Positions 7,757 to 16,425 of a DNA stretch of 45,840 bases are shown piece by piece. The DNA is from Phycisphaerales bacterium (GTDB taxonomy: Bacteria > Planctomycetota > Phycisphaerae > Phycisphaerales > UBA1924). The position numbers were made by a program, and so were the translations under genes. Position 1 is the first letter of the stretch. Each line of letters opens with the position of its first letter. Location: contig JADYYE010000121.1 in assembly GCA_020853815.1 (NCBI GenBank), positions 1 through 45,840 on the forward strand, given 5' to 3'. The notes beneath the pieces are model-generated. The model was not told the DNA's origin and made no database searches. It was given only the letters and a program-made list of their open reading frames with translations.

Positions 7757-8583
7757 TTGGATGCTCCGGCGACGATCTTCATGGCCTGCTCGGGCGTGGC
7801 ATTCTCGTGCACGATCGCCATGAGGGCCCTCGTCATGCCCGTCGGGTTGGCGTGCTGGATGACGTTCCGCCCGTAGACGATGCCGCTCGCGCCCCGCTTC
7901 ATGACGTCGAAGGTGCGCTGGAAAATGACCTCGTCCGGAGCACGCCCGCCGCCGCGGACGAGCACGGGGATTCCCGCCGCGGTCTCGACGACCTTGTGGT
8001 AGATCGAGAGGTCGTCGGTGGGATCGGCCTTGATGACGTCCGCGCCGAGCTCGACGGCCTGGCGCACGAGCGGGATGATCTTCTTCGGATCGCCATCCAC
8101 GCCGTAGGACTCGGTTCCCTTCATTACGAGCGGCTCGACCATGAGCGGCATGCCGGCGGCGTCGCACGCGGCGCGGAGCGAGGCGACGTTTTCTATGCAC
8201 GCCTCGTGGATCGCGGGCTGGTTCGGCAACTGAAGGATGTTGCACACGACGCACGCGGCGTCAAGACGGACGGAGATCGCGACGGCGTCGTCGACCAGGC
8301 GCGAGAAGAGCCGGGAGGGGAGCAGATTGCCGTAGACATTGGCAACGTCGGTCCGCAGCACCAGGGCGGGCTTGACGCCGGTGCGGGCCTGCAGATGGCG
8401 GGCCATGCCGGGCGAGAGCTGAACGGCGTCGGGCATCGCGCGGCACACACGGTCGACGGCGACACGCATGTCCTCGATGCCCGCCAGGAACGCGGGCTCG
8501 TCGAAGAAGCCGTGGTCGATGGCGACATCGAAGCACTTGCCGTCGGCGGCGAGGAGACGGTTGAGGCGGGGAAGTGATGGCAT
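7753..8583 (-). CDS. Class I aldolase of the DeoC/LacD/LsrF (DhnA-type) family
   Basis: The 276-residue TIM-barrel aldolase starts at the ATG at 8581-8583, with a TGAGG upstream. It shows FDVAIDHGFF near the N-terminus, the Schiff-base Lys region ELGADVIKADPTDD, and a phosphate-binding C-terminal part (VLVRGGGRAPDE and GIVYGRNVIQH). Relatives cleave fructose 1,6-bisphosphate, 6-deoxy-5-keto-gluconate phosphates (IolJ-like) or autoinducer-2 phosphate (LsrF). The sequence alone does not pick one. It lies between the sugar-binding protein gene and the dehydrogenase, which supports a role in breaking down the imported sugar or polyol after oxidation and phosphorylation. No kinase is present in the cluster. 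Confidence 0.8.
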   Translation of the reverse strand: MPSLPRLNRLLAADGKCFDVAIDHGFFDEPAFLAGIEDMRVAVDRVCRAMPDAVQLSPGMARHLQARTGVKPALVLRTDVANVYGNLLPSRLFSRLVDDAVAISVRLDAACVVCNILQLPNQPAIHEACIENVASLRAACDAAGMPLMVEPLVMKGTESYGVDGDPKKIIPLVRQAVELGADVIKADPTDDLSIYHKVVETAAGIPVLVRGGGRAPDEVIFQRTFDVMKRGASGIVYGRNVIQHANPTGMTRALMAIVHENATPEQAMKIVAGASK

Positions 8584-8739
8584 GAGAGCCTCAGATGGGA
8601 GACGGAAGAAAGGGAAACGCTCTCTCTCAAGGTTGCGCGGAGTGACGCGGTGGACCTCTTTAGAGACTGATCCGCCGTGTTCGAGCCGCCGAGTGTCCCT
8701 TGTATCGGTGATGAGCGGACGCGCGAGGATCAACGAAGC

Positions 8740-8761
8740 ACGGACCCGAAGACGGGTCCGT
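8740..8761 (-). terminator. Perfect hairpin downstream of the binding-protein gene
   Basis: Nine-bp arms ACGGACCCG (8740-8748) and CGGGTCCGT (8753-8761) enclose a four-base loop. The hairpin starts 21 bp after the stop codon of the minus-strand binding-protein gene. No good T-run follows on the minus strand, so it could be a partial terminator or an mRNA-stabilising structure. Either would let the binding protein be made in excess over the downstream enzymes, as is common in ABC operons. Confidence 0.6.
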
Positions 8762-8781
8762 GGCACGCGGGCGGCTTGCGA

Positions 8782-9834
8782 TCAATACACGCTGTCGGGG
8801 AAGTAGAACTGCTTGGCGTTGTCGGGCGTGACGAGTTCGACGTCGATCATGAGGTGCTTGGGGAGGAACTTGGCGACCTCGTCGCGTTTGCCGTCGCGCA
8901 GGGCGCTGGCGGCCATGTGGATGCCCGTCGCGATCATCGACGGCGGGTAGGTCATGTTGGCGGGAACCATCGGGTCCTTGTCCATCACCATCTTGATGAC
9001 GTCCTTCATGCCCGCGCCGCCGACAACCCACATCTCCTTGGCCCGCCCGGCCTCTTTGATCGCCTGCATGGCTCCCAGGAGGATGTCGTCGTCCTGGGCC
9101 CACACGGCGTTGATCTTCTTATGTTTGGCGAGCAGATTCTCCATGACCTGCAGGCCCTTCTCGCGATTCCACATCGCGGGCTGCTGGTCGAGGATCTTGA
9201 TGTCGGGGTACTGCTTGAAGACCTCCAGCGCGGCGTTGACGCGGTCGGTGTCCACCGTGCAGGGAATGCCGGTGAGGATGACCAGGTTGCCCTTGCCGCC
9301 CATCTGCTTGGCGACGAACTCGGCGCTCTTGCGTCCGAAGGCCTTGTTGTCGCCCTCGAGGAAGACGTCGGCGATGGGCGCCTCGCCGGGATTGTTGATG
9401 AAGCCGCGGTCGACGTTGACGATGAAGAGGCCCTTTTCCTTGGCGCGCCGGGCGACGGGTGTGACGGGCGCGCTCTCGGTGGCGAGGATGACCAGGCCGT
9501 CAACGCCCTTGACCATCATGTCCTCGATGTCGGCGATCTGTTTTTCCGGGCCGCCCGCGGTGGCGTAGACCCAATCGATCTCGGGGTGAAGCTCCATCGC
9601 CTTCTTGGCCCACCAGCCGATGCCGGCGGTCCAGCCGTGGTCGGCCGCGGGGACGGAGACGCCGATCTTCATCTTCTTGGCGGGTTTGGCGGGCTGGGCT
9701 GATTCGGTCGTGGCGTTGGTGGAGCCGGCGTCGGTCGCGGTGGGGGCGAGGCCCGCGAAGAGCGCGAGGCACGACACGAGCGTGAGTGAACCAAAGGCTC
9801 GGCGGGTGAGAGTGGCGTGTGTCAACTTGTTCAT
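8782..9834 (-). CDS. Sugar ABC transporter substrate-binding protein (RbsB-like, periplasmic-binding fold)
   Basis: The 350-residue exported protein starts at an ATG (9832-9834) with GGAG upstream. The N-terminus has TRRAF before a hydrophobic stretch, so Tat export is possible; no convincing lipobox is seen. A Thr/Ala-rich linker precedes the type I periplasmic-binding fold: KKMKIGVSVPAADHGWT, DGLVILATES, NVDRGFIN and VWAQDDDILLGAMQA are typical of the ribose/inositol/galactose-binding family (Peripla_BP_4). It delivers a pentose, hexose or cyclitol to the permease encoded just upstream. Ligand identity cannot be read from the sequence. Confidence 0.88.
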   Translation of the reverse strand: MNKLTHATLTRRAFGSLTLVSCLALFAGLAPTATDAGSTNATTESAQPAKPAKKMKIGVSVPAADHGWTAGIGWWAKKAMELHPEIDWVYATAGGPEKQIADIEDMMVKGVDGLVILATESAPVTPVARRAKEKGLFIVNVDRGFINNPGEAPIADVFLEGDNKAFGRKSAEFVAKQMGGKGNLVILTGIPCTVDTDRVNAALEVFKQYPDIKILDQQPAMWNREKGLQVMENLLAKHKKINAVWAQDDDILLGAMQAIKEAGRAKEMWVVGGAGMKDVIKMVMDKDPMVPANMTYPPSMIATGIHMAASALRDGKRDEVAKFLPKHLMIDVELVTPDNAKQFYFPDSVY

Positions 9835-9879
9835 GTTATTCTCCGGGAGCCGGTCGAGCCGGCGACCTGTCTGCAAGGC

Positions 9880-9901
9880 GCACCGCTCTGGAGAGCGGTG
9901 C
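9880..9901. repeat. Small palindromic element between permease and binding-protein genes
   Basis: Perfect 10-bp inverted arms GCACCGCTCT and AGAGCGGTGC are separated by two bases and followed by CACCAAGAACCT. It is the only recognisable content of the 77-bp intergenic gap. A diverged relative occurs at 27434-27470 inside anmK, sharing AGCGGTGCCACCAAGA exactly. It is probably a dispersed intergenic palindrome able to form an RNA hairpin. Confidence 0.6.
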
Positions 9902-9911
9902 CACCAAGAAC

Positions 9912-11012
9912 CTACTCCGTGGGCTTGCGGACCTGCAAGAGCACGGCACCGATGACGATTAATCCCTTGACCATGTTCTGGTAGTATGTGTCGATCTGCA
10001 GCATCGTGAGCATGTTGGTCGTGACGCCGATGATGAGCACCCCGATCGCGGTGGTCCAGACGCGGCCCGCGCCTCCCTGAAGTCGTGTGCCGCCGATCAC
10101 GACCGCGGCGATGGCGTCGAGTTCATAGAAGAGGCCGGTCGAGGAGCTGGCGATCGAGTTGAGGCGGCTGCTGGTGAGCAGGGCGGCCAGGCCCGCCGAC
10201 AGGCCGCAGATCGCGTACACCGCGGTGGTCACCCGCCCGATGTGGATGCCGGCGTATCGAGCGGCTCTGTGGTTGTCGCCGATCGAGTAGACCTTGAGGC
10301 CGAAGGAGGTGAACGAGAGCACGAACTGGCCGATGATCACGCTCGCGAAGAACGCGATGACGGGATAGGGGAGCATGAGGGGGTTGCCGGCGGGGTTCTC
10401 GGCGGTCTTGTTGATGTGGATAAAGGGAAGCTCGACGAGCCCCGAGCCGATGTCGGCATAGGACGAGACGCCGGCGCGGATCTCGCTGCCCTTGGCGGGA
10501 CCAAGAATGAGCGAGCGGAAGATGGCCATGGTGCCGAGCGTGGCGACGAAGGGCGCGATGCGCCCCCAAGAGATGGTGAGGCCGTTGACGAGGCCCAGGA
10601 GCACGCCGCCGAGAAGGCAGATGCCGACGGCGGTCGAGACGGCAAGCGTGGCGTCATGGCCGGATTCCGCGACGGCGTTCATGGCGTAGATCGCGGCGCC
10701 GCCAAGCAACGCGACCATCGAGCCAACGGAGAGGTCGATCCCGCCGAGGATGATGACGTAGGTCATGCCCACGGCGACAATGCCCCACATCGAGTTCTGG
10801 CGCAGGATGTTGATGAAGTTCTGTGGTTTCAGGAAGGCGCGGTCTTCGACGGGGACCTTCCAGGCCTCGACGATCGCGGTGCCGACGATGAGCACCAGAA
10901 GCGCGAGCAGGGCGCCGTACCGCTCAAAGAACCAGCGCCAGCCGCGGGGCTGGGGGCTGGAGCGGGCCTGCGGGCGAGGGGCGGATGAACTGGTTGGCGG
11001 CGGGGCGGACAT
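9912..11012 (-). CDS. Sugar ABC transporter permease (RbsC/BPD_transp_2 family)
   Basis: The 366-residue integral membrane protein has about nine hydrophobic segments. Typical RbsC-family stretches are VGMTYVIILGGIDLSVGSMVAL, here with GGIDLSVGS strictly conserved, APFVATLGTMAIFRSL, and YSIGDNHRAARYAGI near the cytoplasmic loop that contacts the ATPase. The ATG at 11010-11012 has AGGGAGC upstream; a longer reading would add a Pro/Ser-rich N-terminus. The next gene is the binding protein. The partner ATP-binding subunit (RbsA/MglA type) is not in this cluster or anywhere in the window, so it must be encoded elsewhere or shared. Confidence 0.88.
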   Translation of the reverse strand: MSAPPPTSSSAPRPQARSSPQPRGWRWFFERYGALLALLVLIVGTAIVEAWKVPVEDRAFLKPQNFINILRQNSMWGIVAVGMTYVIILGGIDLSVGSMVALLGGAAIYAMNAVAESGHDATLAVSTAVGICLLGGVLLGLVNGLTISWGRIAPFVATLGTMAIFRSLILGPAKGSEIRAGVSSYADIGSGLVELPFIHINKTAENPAGNPLMLPYPVIAFFASVIIGQFVLSFTSFGLKVYSIGDNHRAARYAGIHIGRVTTAVYAICGLSAGLAALLTSSRLNSIASSSTGLFYELDAIAAVVIGGTRLQGGAGRVWTTAIGVLIIGVTTNMLTMLQIDTYYQNMVKGLIVIGAVLLQVRKPTE

Positions 11013-11151
11013 TCGGCGCGAAAGCTCCCTTTGGCCGGGGCGACCGGCCGGACGGGCATGGTACAGGGAGCAGGGAAAAAGTGGGACGGTCAACATCCGG
11101 CGGTATTTGACGAATCCGGCGACGGCCAGAGTCGGTTCCGACGCGATCGGC

Positions 11152-12903
11152 TCAGCTCTTCATCGGGATATCCACACCTCGCTCACGGGCGCAGCGATTG
11201 GCGCTGTCGTAGCCCGCGTCGGCGTGGCGGAAGACGCCCATGGCGGGGTCGTTGGTGAGGATCCGCTCGATGCGGGCGGCCGCGTCGCGCGTCCCGTCGG
11301 CGACAACGACCTGCCCGGCGTGCTGGCTGAAGCCGATGCCCACGCCGCCGCCGTGGTGGAAGCTGACCCACGAGGCGCCGCTGGCGATGTTCACGCCGAA
11401 ATTGAGCAGGGCCCAGTCGCTGATGGCGTCGCTGCCATCGAGCATGGACTCGGTCTCGCGGTTCGGGCTGGCGACGCTGCCGCAGTCGAGGTGGTCGCGT
11501 CCGATCACGATAGGGGCGCGGACCCGGCCCGCGGCGACGAGCTCGTTGAACAGCAGGCCGGCCTTGTGGCGTTCGCCGTAGCCGAGCCAGCAGATGCGTG
11601 CGGGCAGACCCTGGAAACCGAAGCGCGGCGCGCAATGTTCGAAATCGCCCTTGAGCAGGGCGTCCGGGTTCGCGTGGCACGACAGCACCCAGCGACGCAG
11701 GCCCTCATGCTGGGGGAAGAGCTTCAGGACTTCGTGATCGGTCACGTAGATGTCGCGCGGATCGCCCGACAGCGCCGCCCAGCGGAACGGCCCGCGTCCT
11801 TCGCAGAATTGCGGCCTGATGAACGCGGGCACGAAGCCCGGGAACGCGAACGCATCCTTGAACCCGCGGTCGAACGCACGCTGACGGATGTTGTTGCCGT
11901 AGTCGAAGGTGACCGCGCCGCGCGATTGCAGCGTCACCATCGCCCGGACGTGGCGTTCCATCGACGCCATGCTCATGTCGACGTAGTGGGACGGGTCGGC
12001 CTTGCGGACGCGGTTGGCCTCGTCAAAGCAGAACTCGATCGGGACGTACCCGTTGAGCGGGTCGTGGGCGCTGGTCTGATCGGTGAGCACGTCGGGGGTG
12101 ATGTTCCGCTCGATCATGGTTTCGAGCAATTCGACGGCGTTGCAGTGGACGCCGATGCTGACCGCCCGGCGCTCCCTGGCGGCGTCGAGAGCTCGCGCGA
12201 TCGCGTCGTCGATGCTCGTGGAGATTTCGTCGAGGTATCGATCCTTGTGGCGGCGATCGAGGCGCGAGTAATCGACATCGGCGATGAGGCATGTTCCGCC
12301 GCAGAGTGTGATCGCCAGCGGCTGCGCGCCGCCCATCCCGCCGCAGCCCGCGGTGACGCACAGGCGCCCGGCGAGAGAGCCGCCGAACTTGGAACGCCCG
12401 CACTCGGCGAAGGTCTCGTAGGTCCCCTGAAGAATCCCCTGCGTGCCGATGTAGATCCACGAGCCCGCGGTCATCTGCCCGAACATGATCAGGCCCTTGG
12501 CGGCCAGGTCGTCGAAGTGCTTCTGCGTCGCCCAGTGTGGCACGAGGTTGGAATTGGCGATGAGCACGCGCGGCGCGTCGGCGTGCGTGCGCACGACACC
12601 CACCGGCTTGCCGGATTGAACGAGCAGGGTCTCGTCGGGTTCGAGACGCATGAGTGTTTCGATGATCGCGTCGAACGCTTCCCACGAGCGGGCGGCCTGA
12701 CCGCGACCGCCGTAAACGATCAGGTCCTCGGGGCGTTCCGCGACCTCGGGGTCGAGGTTGTTCATGAGCATGCGCATGGCGGCCTCGGCCTGCCAGGTCT
12801 TGCACACGCGGGTCGAGCCGCGCGGCGCACGCACGACGCGAGCGGGCGAATTCGTGGCCGCGGAACGGGGGGCGGAACGCTTGGGCGATTGGAGGGTTGC
12901 CAT
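11152..12903 (-). CDS. hutU: Urocanate hydratase
   Basis: The second step of histidine degradation converts urocanate to 4-imidazolone-5-propionate, using NAD+ as an electrophile. The 583-residue protein shows the family's long conserved stretches: [51 protein letters not shown] (NAD-binding region), [27 protein letters not shown] around the conserved Cys/active-site region, and [23 protein letters not shown] near the C-terminus. The ATG at 12901-12903 has GGGAGCC upstream. The first 25 residues are a Ser/Ala/Arg-rich extension. hutH lies 173 bp upstream on the same strand; hutI and a formimidoylglutamate hydrolase are not seen here. Confidence 0.95.
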   Translation of the reverse strand: MATLQSPKRSAPRSAATNSPARVVRAPRGSTRVCKTWQAEAAMRMLMNNLDPEVAERPEDLIVYGGRGQAARSWEAFDAIIETLMRLEPDETLLVQSGKPVGVVRTHADAPRVLIANSNLVPHWATQKHFDDLAAKGLIMFGQMTAGSWIYIGTQGILQGTYETFAECGRSKFGGSLAGRLCVTAGCGGMGGAQPLAITLCGGTCLIADVDYSRLDRRHKDRYLDEISTSIDDAIARALDAARERRAVSIGVHCNAVELLETMIERNITPDVLTDQTSAHDPLNGYVPIEFCFDEANRVRKADPSHYVDMSMASMERHVRAMVTLQSRGAVTFDYGNNIRQRAFDRGFKDAFAFPGFVPAFIRPQFCEGRGPFRWAALSGDPRDIYVTDHEVLKLFPQHEGLRRWVLSCHANPDALLKGDFEHCAPRFGFQGLPARICWLGYGERHKAGLLFNELVAAGRVRAPIVIGRDHLDCGSVASPNRETESMLDGSDAISDWALLNFGVNIASGASWVSFHHGGGVGIGFSQHAGQVVVADGTRDAAARIERILTNDPAMGVFRHADAGYDSANRCARERGVDIPMKS

Positions 12904-13076
12904 GGCAGGCTCCCGGCGGAAGGGGAAGCACGAGTCGACTGGATGAGCGTATGAGGTCCGTGGGGGCGGTACAAGAGGCGAGCGAGTGAGATAGAGCCAG
13001 TACGCGAGCGATCGCGTGGCCTTCTCGTCAATTCAGGGAAGGACATCGGCAAGGACCGCCGGGGCACCCAGTGCGA

Positions 13077-14600
13077 TCAGCCCAATTCGCCAACTCGGAT
13101 CATCGCCACGATTGCGTTGATATCGGCGGTGGGGGAGCGATCAAACGCCAGAGGCGGGACTTCCTTGCGGATGCGCGCGATCGCGTGCTCGACGGCCGTG
13201 CCCGCCTTGAGCGGGCGGTGCAGTTCGATGCCCTGCGCGGCGCACAGCAATTCGATCGCCACCACATGCTCAGCCAGTTCGATCGCGCGCCTCGCCTTGG
13301 CGGCGGCTCGCGGCCCGAAGGAGTTGTAATCCTCCGTGCCCGCGCTGGTCGGGATGTTCGACACGCTGGCGGGCGTCGCGAGCCCGATGATCTCGTTGCA
13401 CGCCGCGGCCGCGGTGTACTGCGCGATCATCAAACCGCTGTGCAAACCGGGCTTGGGCGAGAGATACGCCGTCAGGTGTGCCTCGGGATCGGTCGCTGCG
13501 AGCATGAGATACGTGCGGCGCTCGCTGATGCCCGCGACATGCGAGACCGCGATCGAGAGCAGGTCGAGCGGGATCGCCAGGGGCATGCCGTGGAAGTTGC
13601 CGGCGGAGATGATTGCGTCGGGTTCGGCGAAGACCAGCGGGTTGTCGGTCACCGCGCCGAGCTCTCGCTCGATCACGCCCTTGACGTGCTGGAACGCGTC
13701 CCATGCCCCGCCCAGCACCGGCGGCATGCAGCGGAGCGAGTAGGGGTCCTGCACGCGAGGATCGTTCTCTATGTGCGAGCGAACGATCTCGCTCCCGTGC
13801 ATCAGACGCGTGAGTTCCCTCGCGACGAGTGCCTGCCCGGGCTGGCGGCGAACCTCGTGAACCCGGGGATCGAGAAACGCGTCCGTCGCGCGGCAGGCGT
13901 CGATCGACATCGCGCCCGCGACGAGCGCGGCGCGGAAGAGCATCTCGAAGTCATGGCACGCAAGGGCTCCCTGCGCGGCCATGAGATGCGTGCCGTTGAT
14001 GAGCGCCAGGCCCTCCTTGGCTTCGAGCGTGACGGGCTCGATGCCCCGGGATCGTATCGCCGCGCCCGCCGGCTGGGCTCGGCCGTCCACGATCACTTCG
14101 CCTTCGCCGATCAGGGCCAGCGCGACGTGCGACAGGGGGGCAAGGTCACCCGAGGCTCCGACGGAGCCCACGGATGGCACGACGGGCGTGATCCCCGCGT
14201 TGAGCATCGCCACAAGGCACTCAACGACTTCGACACGCACGCCCGAATGCCCGCGAGCGAGCGAGGCCGCCGTGAGCAGCATCATCGCGCGCACGCTTTC
14301 GCTTGGTAGGGGGGTTCCGATCCCGGCGGCGTGAGATCGGACGAGGTTCCGCTGCAACTCACGGAGGTCGCTGGCGTCGATGCGTTTGCGGGCCAGCGAG
14401 CCAAAGCCGGTGTTGACGCCGTAGTGCGGCAGGCCGTCGGTTGTGGCGCGATCAACCACGCCGCGCGCGTCTTGGATGCGTCTCTTCGCCTCGGGCGCGA
14501 GGCGGACATGCGCGACCGATCTCGCGACGCAGACAACCCGGTCGATCGGGAGCGGCGAACCGGAGAGATCAACGGCCTTCTCGGACGGCGTGACGTTCAT
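13077..14600 (-). CDS. hutH: Histidine ammonia-lyase
   Basis: The first step of histidine degradation removes ammonia non-oxidatively to give urocanate. The 507-residue enzyme carries the Ala-Ser-Gly triad that cyclises into the MIO cofactor (SVGASGDLAPLSH, ASG near 149-151), the catalytic-loop segment YGVNTGFGSL near 60-69, and the conserved TDNPLVF and NFHGMPLA segments. The ORF is open further upstream to 14717, but the ATG at 14598-14600 gives the normal N-terminus. It is upstream of hutU on the same strand and is probably the promoter-proximal gene of this small hut unit. Confidence 0.95.
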   Translation of the reverse strand: MNVTPSEKAVDLSGSPLPIDRVVCVARSVAHVRLAPEAKRRIQDARGVVDRATTDGLPHYGVNTGFGSLARKRIDASDLRELQRNLVRSHAAGIGTPLPSESVRAMMLLTAASLARGHSGVRVEVVECLVAMLNAGITPVVPSVGSVGASGDLAPLSHVALALIGEGEVIVDGRAQPAGAAIRSRGIEPVTLEAKEGLALINGTHLMAAQGALACHDFEMLFRAALVAGAMSIDACRATDAFLDPRVHEVRRQPGQALVARELTRLMHGSEIVRSHIENDPRVQDPYSLRCMPPVLGGAWDAFQHVKGVIERELGAVTDNPLVFAEPDAIISAGNFHGMPLAIPLDLLSIAVSHVAGISERRTYLMLAATDPEAHLTAYLSPKPGLHSGLMIAQYTAAAACNEIIGLATPASVSNIPTSAGTEDYNSFGPRAAAKARRAIELAEHVVAIELLCAAQGIELHRPLKAGTAVEHAIARIRKEVPPLAFDRSPTADINAIVAMIRVGELG

Positions 14601-14717
14601 AGGTCGCCATCGTACGGGAGGGTTGCCAAGAAGCCGGACGAGAGACCATACTCCTGCACGTTGCGAAGTCCGCTCTCTGGAACGTCCGAGAATACATGTT
14701 ATGTAGAACAGACTCAC

Positions 14718-14733
14718 ACTGGACTGTTCCAGT
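14718..14733. promoter_or_regulatory. Dyad-symmetric site upstream of hutH, possible operator
   Basis: Inverted arms ACTGGA (14718-14723) and TCCAGT (14728-14733) with a 4-bp spacer lie about 118 bp upstream of the hutH start. A second small palindrome, ACATGTTATGT (14694-14704), lies in the same AT-richer patch. The position suits an operator/promoter for hut, but no regulator gene is adjacent and no clear -35/-10 pair is seen. Confidence 0.3.
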
Positions 14734-14786
14734 CTGAATGACCAGACCTCGCCAGACCCGGCGAGTCGCCGTTCGCTCGCCTTGCG

Positions 14787-15260
14787 CTAGTGGGTTCCTA
14801 ACCGCAGGCGAAAGTACACCGTCGTCGGGTCCGGGTCGTCGTTGTACCGCTCGCAGGTCTTGAAGCCTGCCGCCTCGTAGGTCCGGCGGGCCGCGAGCAT
14901 GTCGGCGGACGAATCGAGGCAGATGGATGCATAGCCGATGTCTCTTGCCCGCACAACGGCGGCTGACAAGAGGCGGTGGCCGATGCCGCACCCGCGGGCC
15001 GCCGGTCTTACATAAAAGCGTTTGATCTCGCACTCGTCGCCCGCATGAGGGCGAATGGCGATGCATCCGAGGGCACGCTCGCCATCCATCGCAAGAAGAA
15101 TCGCCCCCGCGGGCGCGGCGTATTTGCCCGGTAGGGAGGCGAGTTCGTCGGAGAATCCCTGGTACTCGAGGCTGAAGGGCAGGCTCCCGGCGTACTCGAA
15201 GAACAGGTCCGCTGCCAATGGGAGGAGTTCAGGGGCGATTCCGGTGTCGAAGATTCTCAT
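14787..15260 (-). CDS. GNAT-family N-acetyltransferase
   Basis: The 157-residue single-domain acetyltransferase has motif A, with the acetyl-CoA pyrophosphate loop RPAARGCGIGHRLL (RGCGIG near 89-94). It is preceded by EIKRFYV (beta 4) and followed by ICLDSSADMLAARRTYEAAGF (motif B). It transfers acetyl from acetyl-CoA to an amine; the acceptor is unknown. The gene lies 51 bp downstream of the zinc-ribbon protein gene on the same strand, and no functional link is evident. Confidence 0.85.
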   Translation of the reverse strand: MRIFDTGIAPELLPLAADLFFEYAGSLPFSLEYQGFSDELASLPGKYAAPAGAILLAMDGERALGCIAIRPHAGDECEIKRFYVRPAARGCGIGHRLLSAAVVRARDIGYASICLDSSADMLAARRTYEAAGFKTCERYNDDPDPTTVYFRLRLGTH

Positions 15261-15311
15261 TTGGGGACGCTGATGTTCGGTGCCAAGCTTTGGTGGGAAG
15301 CGCGAACTTCA

Positions 15312-16310
15312 TCACGGCAGGCCGCGGACGGATCGCCATTCGACAACCCACGAGATCGGCAAGGTCGTGGCTAGGTCGGCGTTGGGTCCGGCGGGGGGTG
15401 AAATTGGTCGGACCGGTGGGGATTCCGGGGAGATATTGGGGGGCGGGTCGTCGGAAGGCGTGGATGAGTCCGCGGAGGGAGGCTTGCTGAGGGGAACCGG
15501 TTGGGCGGGCGAGGCGGCAGGGGCGTTCTGGACATCAGGCGTTGGCGAATCGGCCGGCTGATTTGCTTCGACCCATGTCTTGACGGCGAATCCCGCCGCC
15601 GCCAGGACGGCGATCGAAAGGATGACCCCCCCCACCAAAACCCCTGAAGACTTCCTGGGTCGCGCGTCCCAAAGGGCGGGGTCGTCCATGATCGCGCTCA
15701 TCGCGGTGGAGCTGCGAAGGGTGCGGGATTCAGGCCCCGCCACCGACCCGGCCACGCTCGCCGCGCGTGCAACGACTTCCTTGGCCGGCGGCCTGGAATC
15801 AGGCAATGGCTGTCCGGGCACTTCCATCTGCGGGCCAAGCCCGAGACGCTGGCGGTCTTCCTCGGCCGTGAAGACCGCGCCGCAGTTGTTGCACGCAAAG
15901 TCATCCGCGTGCGACTCTTCCTGACAGCTGTGGCACACGCCCAAGAGATGCGCCACGCCCGGCACCTTGCCCGCGAACATCCAGAACTGGCGTGTGGACG
16001 GCCCACGGATGATCGTCGTGCGCGTGACTTTGCCGCGCTGTACCAGCGAGACCAGCGTGTGATAGGAGCAGCCCGGCCTGAAGGGCTGGGCTTCGTCGCG
16101 GATGAACCATGGTCCCATCGTGTTCGTCGTCGCCTGACGCGAGAGCGGATCAAGCAGCCCCCGGCACTGCGAGCATCGCGCACCGGTCGGGGTGATCGAG
16201 CCGCAATACGGGCACAAGGCCGCGGCGGGCTCTGACTTCACGGGCGATCCGGGATCCGAGACGGCGGTGGATGATGTCGATTCGATTGCGTCGCCTTGGT
16301 CATCGCTCAT
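15312..16310 (-). CDS. Zinc-ribbon / GYF-like domain membrane protein, unknown function
   Basis: The protein has about 332 residues. An N-terminal zinc ribbon (CPYC at 33-36, CSQC at 46-49) is followed by a segment (about 64-120) beginning MGPWFIRDEAQPFRPGC. Its layout resembles GYF_2 domains (GPW... L..L...G.V...T.I.GP....W). A second zinc ribbon (CHSC 126-129, CNNC 140-143) follows. A linker, one transmembrane helix (about 223-243) and a Pro/Ser-rich C-terminal tail of about 90 residues complete it, so the ribbons are probably cytoplasmic. The ATG at 16308-16310 is preferred over an upstream GTG. The gene is divergent from the PpiC-type lipoprotein. I do not recognise a specific function; the architecture suggests a protein- or membrane-binding adaptor. 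Confidence 0.65.
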   Translation of the reverse strand: MSDDQGDAIESTSSTAVSDPGSPVKSEPAAALCPYCGSITPTGARCSQCRGLLDPLSRQATTNTMGPWFIRDEAQPFRPGCSYHTLVSLVQRGKVTRTTIIRGPSTRQFWMFAGKVPGVAHLLGVCHSCQEESHADDFACNNCGAVFTAEEDRQRLGLGPQMEVPGQPLPDSRPPAKEVVARAASVAGSVAGPESRTLRSSTAMSAIMDDPALWDARPRKSSGVLVGGVILSIAVLAAAGFAVKTWVEANQPADSPTPDVQNAPAASPAQPVPLSKPPSADSSTPSDDPPPNISPESPPVRPISPPAGPNADLATTLPISWVVEWRSVRGLP

Positions 16311-16425
16311 GACCGCACCCCTAAACCACGGGCACTGTTCGCTCGCCGGGGCACCCCCGGCGGACACCAGAGACTACCGATACGCTCAGAATCTGCATCG
16401 GTTGATCCCGACCTCGGAGGTTTGC

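Noticed and set aside
7754..8254. Longer N-terminus for the Gfo/Idh dehydrogenase (open to 8254)
   Set aside because: The extra 166 codons overlap the aldolase gene entirely and look like shadow sequence; the Rossmann fold begins right after the GTG at 7756.
10765..12954. Long plus-strand reading frame of 729 codons
   Set aside because: Antisense to hutU and the permease gene, with Asp/Ala/Gly/Arg composition typical of a shadow frame.
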